A DNA stretch of 64,000 nt, from positions 5,054,909-5,118,908 of the forward strand of contig CP092880.1 of assembly GCA_030710605.1 (NCBI GenBank), given 5' to 3'. Under the pieces are notes generated by a model. The model was not told the origin of the DNA and ran no database searches. It worked only from the letters and a program-made list of their open reading frames with translations. The translations under genes were made by a program, and so were the position numbers. The stretch is from Cordylochernes scorpioides (taxonomy: Eukaryota; Arthropoda; Arachnida; Pseudoscorpiones; Chernetidae). This document shows positions 57,824 to 64,000 of the stretch, piece by piece; position 1 is the stretch's first letter, and the number at the start of each line of letters is the position of its first letter.

Positions 57824-58043
57824 TAGACGCGTATGATTCTTTTACAAATTAAACAATTTCTACTGCCCTTACTGCAGTGGAAAATTTGATGGGAGGGCCT
57901 GGCTCATCAGTGGTGAACCCTCCCAGCGGTTTCGCCAGTTTAACCACTGATGAGCCAGGCCCTCCCATTAATTTTTCCATTGCAGTAAGGGCAGTAGAAA
58001 TTGTTTAATTTTCAAAAGAATCATACGTGTCTATAATAGTTTC

Positions 58044-58904
58044 TAATTTATTCAATCAGTTGTTTCACTATTATTATTATTAATTTAATTAACCCAGTAG
58101 TTTCCTGGAGCCACCATGTACAGAAGTCACCAACTACCCGGTCTGACATCTTCTTGGTTTTATTTACAATGTCAGTGGAAGTCCAATTACTGAGGTGGGC
58201 AGATTTCTTTCTTGGAAGATTTTCTAGGAATACTGCACTTAGGTTGGTGATCCCTAGGAGGGTGGCCGTCAGGAATCTTTGGTATTGGAAGGTTGAACAG
58301 AGGTGAAGAGGTCCACGGTTTAGTCTTCATCTTGGCAATGGGGCAAGTTGGGTCTTATTTCAATACCCTTCCAAAGTCTGCCTGGATGTAATTGTTTCAC
58401 TAATTTCTCAAAAGTAACGACCTGATACGTGTTAAAAAGATAAGTTGATAGTTTTACTTGCATTACAAGTGAACTATTGCTTTAGATCTATGGACACGCT
58501 CCAGGAGCCTGGGTTACCTATGTTGACAGTGGGAATTCTAGGATATTACTACAATATAAAACTATTGTTATAATTTGCATATTGTTATAATGTTGTCTAT
58601 GCTAATTTGCATCTTTGTTAGATATCACAGCTTTGTTAGTTAGCTAGCGGTTCTTGGATAGGTTAGGCCGCTGATAGCCGTGAGCTGCTAGTGTCTATAT
58701 AATTTTATCTTGTTTAATTTCTTTAATATCTTGTTCTTCCTTATTTCTTATGAAATAAATTTTAAGTAATAAAGGATTCTTCATAACTATCAGCCTTCTT
58801 TCTTCTCCGAGTATATATTTTACCCGGGTAGTTGGCGATTTACGCTCCAGGAGCCCGGGTTACCTCTATTTTCTCTCTATCTATTTTTCCCAACAACCTA
58901 TATA
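58044..58904. repeat. LINE family C 3' ends and flanking DNA
   Basis: 58080-58390 (inverse orientation) has GTCACCAACTACCCGG and GGTTGGTGATCCCTAGG; 58490-58520 and 58800-58870 carry the opposite-strand words CTCCAGGAGCCTGGGTTACC and GTAGTTGGCGATTTACG. Similar pieces lie at 39.15, 43.5 and 59.1 kb. Reading frames are lost. Confidence 0.5.
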
Positions 58905-59048
58905 CAGTTAAACCTGTTTATAGCGCCCCCTCTTGGGACTCACCAAAATAGGGTGCTATAGAGAGGGGATGCTATAGACAGGTCACTTTTAATGTAAATC
59001 GCATCGTACTACGTATTTAAAATCGGGCGCTATAGACATGTTTAACGG
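58905..59048. mobile_element. 144-bp MITE (TIR CAGTTAAACCTGT)
   Basis: It starts CAGTTAAACCTGTTTATAGC and ends with a variant of the inverse (GACATGTTTAACGG), flanked by TA. Same family as 5980-6094, with extra internal sequence. Confidence 0.75.
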
Positions 59049-59094
59049 TATATATATATATAGATAGATATATTTATAATCCCCCCCCCCCCAG

Positions 59095-59370
59095 GTTTCT
59101 GGAGCGCCAATTACCCGGGGAGTCCAGCTCACCAGTATAGACTAATGTTGAGTGCTTTTCCTCGTGTCCTGTTTTGATTACTGAGTTGAACCAGTTGACC
59201 AGGAATTTCCATGTTGAGGTTGAGTCTGGGAGACTGGCCATAGATGTAGGATTGAGGTGGGTCAGTCCAAGCAGGATAGCTGTTTGTATCCTATGTCTCA
59301 GGAATGCTGGACAGGTGAAGATAAGATGATCGACTGTCTGTGGCTCTTCTGAACAGTGGATGCAGCCTAT
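59095..59370 (-). pseudogene. LINE family C ORF2 C-terminal fragment
   Basis: The minus-strand frame reads CIHCSEEPQTVDHLIFTCPA (C-x2-C-x8-H-x4-C), then FLRHRIQTAILLGLTHLNPT and TWKFLVNWFNSVIKTGHEEK. This is the Cys-His end of a LINE ORF2 with its terminal extension. A C12 run follows at the 3' side. The RT part is missing. Confidence 0.7.
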
Positions 59371-59703
59371 ATATATATCTATATATATAAAAATGAATGT
59401 ATGTGTGTGTGTGTGTCTGTCCTTTATGCCTGACCAAACCACTCATTGGAACGCCATGAAACTATGGGAAGTTATTTAGTACTAGACGAATGGCCCGGGC
59501 AACGCCCGGGTTTTACCCGAGTGCGTATATATTTTAAAAACGTTTTAATTCAAATACTATAAAATATATAATATATATAATATAAAATATATAATAAATA
59601 ATATATATAAAGGTTACCGATTTAAAAGTCTATTTTATAATTTTAGATTGTAAAAGAAACATATTTTCATTTAAGTATTGTACTTTATGAACGGAAAAAT
59701 ATG

Positions 59704-59776
59704 TCCAGGGTAGCCTAGTGGTCATGGCATCTGCCCGGTAAGCGGAAGTTCGTGGGTTCGATTCCCATCCCTTGAC
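59704..59776 (+). tRNA. tRNA-Thr(GGT)-like gene inside a Helitron
   Basis: The 73-nt segment folds as a tRNA. Acceptor TCCAGGG/CCCTTGA has one mismatch. Then TA, D stem GCC/GGC, anticodon stem TCTGC/GCGGA with loop CCGGTAA (anticodon GGT, Thr), variable AGTTC, and T stem GTGGG/CCCAT with loop TTCGATT. The A box TAGCCTAGTGG and B box GGGTTCGATTCC are intact. A T7 run two bases after the end is a Pol III terminator. Oddities: C at position 33 where tRNAs have U, one acceptor mismatch and discriminator C. It may be a SINE head or a captured tRNA rather than a working one. Antisense to its Helitron. Confidence 0.65.
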
Positions 59777-59864
59777 ACTTTTTTTATTTTATCCATTCTG
59801 ACCAAAATCTATCCGTGAACTTCACACAGTGAACTTCACACAGACAGAATAAGGCAATTATATA

Positions 59865-61154
59865 CAGTGTGGCAAATAATTTTTAAGAATGGGTTTGTAA
59901 AATAAAACATAAACAAGCTAATTCAATTTCTACTATTTTTTTATTCAAAATAATCCCCTCTGGATTCAATACATATGTTACAACGATTTAATAAGGAATT
60001 AAATGCCTCTTGCAGGCCACTTTGAGGAATCGCCTCCAAAGTGCTCGTCGCAGCTCTCTGGATGGTCGGGATATCATAAAAAAAACAACCTTTTAACTTC
60101 AATTTTATTTTTGGAAATAAATAAAAGTCACATGGTGCTAAATAAAGCGAGTACTGAGGATGATTCAACACACAGACGTTATTTTTGGCCAAAAAGCGAC
60201 GAACAATGAGTGAGGAGTGACTCGGTGCATTATCATGCAGCAAACACCAACTGTCTTCATCGCGATATTCTGGACGAATGCGACGAATTCTGGCAATCAA
60301 ACGTTTCAAAAAGTTTAAATAATACTCTCCAGTAATGGTTTGTCCAGCGGGAACAAATTCTTTGTGGATAATACCTCTACTATCGAAAATGGTAATCAGC
60401 ATTGTTTTGATTTTTGATGGCACTTTTCGCGTTTTTTTTTGGCTTGTGGAGAGTTTTTTGACTTCTATTCGGCACTTTGGCGCTTTGTCTTTGGGTCATA
60501 CCGAAAACACCATGTTTCATCACCCGTAACAATTGATTTCAGGAAGTTTGAATTATTTTCATAGGCAGAAATGATGTCCCTGCAATGTGCAATTCACACT
60601 GATTTCTGCTCGCCCGTTAAAGTGTGTGGAACAAATTTAGTACAGACTTTAGTTTTACCTAAATCTTCATGCAGAATGGTTCGAATCGTTTCTTTGTTGA
60701 TGTGTAAAACCTCTGCCATCATTGTTTTCAACAAATTCTCGCACTTTTTCTAAACTTTCTGGTGTCTTTGAAGAACTTGGTCGTCCAGTATGCTTATCAT
60801 CTTCTAGCGTATTTCTTCCATCCGAAAAACGTTTGTGCCAAATGAAAACATTTGATTTACTCAAACATAACGTACCATAAACTTGCTTCATCAAAATATA
60901 TGTTTCCGATGCACTTCTACCAAGTTTTGCATTAAATTTAATGACCGCTCTCTGTTCCATCTCAGAATTCCGACGAACAAAAAATTTTACTTTTCAAAAC
61001 TCGCCTGTATGTTTTTAAAGAGTTAACCAAAATGGCTGAAACAAAGCCACGCGCTAGATAAGGCTTCGAATATATATACGCATGCGCAATTTCATAACTG
61101 GCTCTGCTATTGGCCTTTATCTAGCGCGAGTCTTAAAAATTATTTGCCGCACTG
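59865..61154 (-). mobile_element. mariner transposon, 1290 bp, nested in a Helitron
   Basis: It starts CAGTGTGGCAAATAATTTTT and ends with the inverse of CAGTGCGGCAAATAATTTTT, flanked by TA. The TA-rich target AATTATATAAGTAGA is uninterrupted in the sister Helitron at 40.4 kb. The transposase is on the minus strand and is decayed. Confidence 0.9.
59941..60960 (-). pseudogene. mariner transposase (DD34D), broken
   Basis: Starts at 60960 with MEQRAVIKFNAKLGRSASET (HTH region) and stays open to 60667. The middle (first catalytic Asp region, 60424-60666) is broken by stops and shifts. 59941-60423 is open: LHDNAPSHSSLIVRRFLAK (second Asp) and LAPCDFYLFPK (third); I count 34 residues between. It ends CIESRGDYFE. 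The usual YSPDLAP block reads YSLYLAP. Style is that of the mellifera-type mariners. Inactive. Confidence 0.85.
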
Positions 61155-61702
61155 TATATAAGTAGATAGTACTGGGAAGGTTTTTGAAAAATAATTTCTT
61201 GAATATTTTGAATATCCTTAGAGTTATTTGCAGATTTGTAGATTTAACTCGAAAGCAGCGCCCCCATTGTGACGATGATAACAAGTTTTTTTATCTATAA
61301 GTTTTATTATCACTAAGTTTATTATCTTAAAGATTATTTATCAAAAGTAAGATTTTCTACCTATTAATTGCGCACAAGTCAAAGTTAGTTATCGAGTATT
61401 TTTCAAGGGACCGGGAAAAATGTTCACTAGATAAAACGATGATTATGTAATGTAGAAAATTAGGAAAGACAAAATTCAGGATGACACGGCAATTTATTTG
61501 AGACAAGAATAATGATACAATTCCAAGGCAAGATACTATTCCTTTAACTTCCAATTACCGAGGGAACTAATTAATATTGATTTTATTCAACTTATCGAGT
61601 ATTTTTCAAGGGACCGGGAAAAAATGTTCACTTTATCGAGAGATTCGTTAGACAAACCTTTACTCGGGTAAAACCCGGGCGAAGCCGGGTACATCCGCTA
61701 GT

Positions 61703-62600
61703 TATCTATAATTACAGTCACAAATAACCATGATTACATTATCTATAATTACAACCACAAATAACCATGATTACATTATCTATAATTACAACCACAAATA
61801 ATCATGATTACATCTCTATCTCTATATATATAAAAATGAATGTTTGTATGTTTGTTTGTATGTCTGGTATACAAATTCGCAGTAGTTCACTAATTCAAAC
61901 CAAAATTTCCATACATAGGTAAAAAAATACGAGGAAGACGATAGGCTATTTTAAAAAATATATATAAATCAATTATTAAAACTATATATTTTTAGTCAGA
62001 AAATGATGATGACGATATTGCTGTATCATGTTTGATTATCAGATACAAAATTATATCGGGAAAAATTCCAAAAAGCAGAGACCACGGGTGAAACCAGTTC
62101 ATTATTTTGTACGCAGGAACAAAATTCTAACAGAAAAACATTCATTCGAGCAGGAAACAAAAGCCAGATCATCTTTCTATAAAAATATCGCTTCTCAGAC
62201 ACAAAGTTTGGAGCGGGACGTTTCACAAGAGTGACATCCACGGCGCCAATTTATAATTGTAACGAATAGTATTTGAAAATCAAAATGATATAATTTTCAA
62301 ATGTCGTTGTGAACATTTACATATTTATTTTTATATTTTAAAAACGCACAAAGTTTGGAGCGGGACGTTTCACAAAAGTGACAACCACGGTGCCAATTTA
62401 TAATTGTAACGAATAGTATTTGAATAAAAACATTTAATCTGGTAAAACCCGGGCGTTGCCCGGGTCATTCGGCTAGTTATCTATAATTACAACCACAAAT
62501 AATCATGGTTACATTATCTATAATTACAACCACAAATAATCATGATTACATTATCTATAATTACAACCACAAATAATCATGATTACATTATCTATAATGG
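61703..62600. repeat. 37-bp minisatellite, split by a Helitron
   Basis: Units of TATCTATAATTACAACCACA...TGATTACAT occur three times at 61703-61812 and at least three times at 62477-62597. The Helitron at 61813-62476 sits between them exactly at a unit junction. Confidence 0.9.
61813..62476 (+). mobile_element. Helitron, 664 bp, within the minisatellite
   Basis: It starts TCTCTATCTCTATATATATA and ends ACCCGGGCGTTGCCCGGGT, then CATTCGGCTAG. The left flank GATTACA and right flank TTATCTATAATTAC together restore the ordinary unit junction, so the insertion was between A and T with no duplication. Contains two related internal segments (AGTTTGGAGCGGGACGTTTC at about 62205 and 62352). Non-coding. 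Confidence 0.95.
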
Positions 62601-63805
62601 CTACGGTGGCCTGCTATTATAAAAAGAATGGATAATGATGATGTTCCCTCAGATTTAATACGGATCATAAAATCTTATTTGAATAATGAAAGGGAGGTGG
62701 AATTTACATACGAATCAGAAACTTTTTTTAAGAAACTGACTAAAGGATGTCCACAGGGTGGACCTTTATCACCACTTCTATGGAATATTTTTCTAAATGA
62801 TTTGTTGATAAATTTTAGATACTACAGATATTATATGTTATGCAGACGACGTTACAATAATTTGCTGGAATAAGACTATTGAAGGACTAAAAGCCGCAAG
62901 TGAATACACCTTAAATTATGTGATCAAAATGGTGTAATAGAAATAAATTAACGATCAATACAGAGAAAACTAATATGCTATACCTACATAACAGACAAAA
63001 AGTACCTATTAAGGTTAATAACAATATAATAATGCCGGTCAAGCAAGTAAAAATTCTGGGAATGAAATTTTCAAATCATAAATGGAAAAATAAAGTTACC
63101 TTTACACCGCATGTTAATGATATTCTGTGTAAGGCAGGACGTATAAATTTTTTATTGTGTTCACTAAGTGGCAATATGTGGGGTTTAGATACTCAAAAGA
63201 GGTTAACTTTATTTAAAACAATCATTAGGTCTGTACTTACATACGGTTCTGAAATTTGGTTCAAATATTTAAACAATCGTTGTAAACAAAAACTGAACTC
63301 CATGTAGTACCAGATCATTTTATGGGCAGTTAGAGCATGCAAAACCACTTCATCAAACTGTGTACATAGCTTGACAAAAATTCCACTCCTAACAGACTAT
63401 ATAGAATCCAGAATAATCAAATTTGATCTAGCTCAACTGTCCATTGAAGATCTAATTACTTACGAAGCCCATGCTCCAAGTATAGTCAAATCATTCTTAC
63501 ACGCAAAAATTAATGAAATTTTTGATAATACTAATGAAATTTTCAGAAGCTTTTTCGTATTTGGAATTCCAAGATTTTTCCGTCCAAATTTTTATAATAT
63601 CAAATTCATTACAGATCATGGCAATTTTGGGAAATTTTTGTCAACTATCGGCGTGGTGAAGGAACCAGGATGCTTCTGCGGAGGTGAAATTCAAGACGCG
63701 AGACATCTACTTCTGGAGTGCCCAATTTTCCGGGATTTTAGGGAAAATAGATTTGGTCGTATTGGACAGCTTGATGAATTTGTAAATAAAAAAAGAAAAG
63801 TATAA
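62593..63805 (+). pseudogene. R1/LOA-like LINE ORF2 fragment
   Basis: Same family style as 40655-43478, in three frames. 62628-62873 has KKLTKGCPQGGPLSPLLWNI (RT). The YADD site (about 62838) is out of frame. 62975-63307 reads LYLHNRQKVPIKVNNNI and RSVLTYGSEIWF, then a TAG. 63371-63805 reads FITDHGNFGKFLSTIGVV and CFCGGEIQDARHLLLECPIF (Cys-His motif), ending FVNKKRKV. The endonuclease and the first half of RT are absent; the left edge abuts the minisatellite. No active enzyme. Confidence 0.8.
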
Positions 63806-64000
63806 AAATTTTGATCAATTTTGTAAATACATATACAACTTTCTCTTGAATTGGAAAAAAGAGAAGGAATCTTAGAAAAAAAAAGTACTGCGATGCTTGC
63901 TTTGTGTGTTTTGCTTTGCTGTTTGTTTTTCTCTTTGGACAATTTTCTTTAGTTAATTTATGTGAAATAATGAATTGAACAGGATTGTATATAGCCGAAC
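63806..64000. other. 3' UTR of the LINE or flanking DNA
   Basis: AT-rich with an A-run at about 63876-63884. No tail or target duplication was identified before the window ends. Confidence 0.4.

Larger units (their letters stand above)
56506..58043. repeat. Snapback repeat of about 115-bp arms, split by a maT transposon
   Basis: The left arm is 56506-56517 plus 57826 to about 57930; the right arm is about 57943-58043. Both carry GAGGGCCTGGCTCATCAGTG or its inverse, TTTCTACTGCCCTTACTGCA and CGAAACTATTATA. The small loop reads CCCTCCCAGCGGTTTCGCC. A half copy is at 53.08 kb. Confidence 0.75.
59482..61166 (-). mobile_element. Inner Helitron carrying a tRNA-Thr-like unit and a mariner
   Basis: On the minus strand it starts TCTACTTATATA at 61166 and ends CCCGGGCGTTGCCCGGG, then CCATTCGTCTAG at 59482, between host A and T. 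It is the same family as 39373-40424, but without the 174-bp amplification. Its own length is about 395 bp without the mariner. Confidence 0.85.
59378..61701 (+). mobile_element. Outer Helitron, interrupted
   Basis: It starts TCTATATATATAAAAATGAATG after A (59377). It ends with ACCCGGGCGAAGCCGGGT, then ACATCCGCTAG at 61701. The sequence from 61167 (TAGTACTGGGAAGG...) continues what stops at 59481, matching the uninterrupted Helitron at 35718-36028. Own sequence is about 640 bp, non-coding. Confidence 0.85.

Overview
This is a eukaryotic, AT-rich window, best read as arthropod and probably chelicerate (spider-like). That placement is an inference from the style of the mobile elements and from the ribosomal protein genes; nothing in the sequence proves it. 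The only host genes I can support are two intron-containing copies of ribosomal protein S9 (RpS9). Copy A is on the minus strand at 6.2-8.1 kb and copy B on the plus strand at 49.7-51.3 kb. They point away from each other and both keep coding exons of 217, 187 and 175 nt. Almost everything else is mobile DNA at different stages of decay, much of it nested.

Layout. 0-10 kb: tRNA-derived SINEs, short TIR elements (MITEs), two large foldback repeats and RpS9 copy A. 11.7-14.1 kb: a pogo/Tigger transposon with 24-bp TIRs, broken by frameshifts and a run of 33 G. 14.4-24.3 kb: an LTR retrotransposon with two LTRs of about 485 bp, whose 5' LTR carries a Helitron that carries a LINE; a second LINE lies in its interior. 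25.1-29.1 kb: a LINE with a complete-looking ORF2 and a 13-bp target-site duplication (TSD). 30.0-34.5 kb: a young Ty3/gypsy element (CsRn1-like) in which the catalytic Asp of both reverse transcriptase and integrase reads Val. 34.5-40.4 kb: foldbacks, a half Tc1 element, Helitron pieces and a Helitron with a tandemly amplified 5' end. 40.7-43.5 kb: a 5'-truncated R1/LOA-like LINE with a 12-bp TSD. 43.5-49 kb: Penelope-like fragments, MITEs and a mariner (DD34D). 52.4-52.9 kb: an assembly gap. 53.5-58 kb: a SINE, MITEs, a 118-bp tandem array and a maT-type (DD37D) mariner relative with one internal stop. 58-64 kb: Helitron inside Helitron with a mariner inside that, a 37-bp minisatellite split by another Helitron, and an R1-like LINE.

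Several insertions can be dated relative to each other because empty sites are visible in sister copies: LTR against LTR, minisatellite unit against unit, Helitron copy against copy. The recurring themes worth follow-up are Helitrons that carry tRNA-like Pol III modules, hairpin-plus-GAAA motifs that resemble hammerhead ribozymes in Penelope-like termini, and the preserved RpS9 duplication either side of about 40 kb of transposons.
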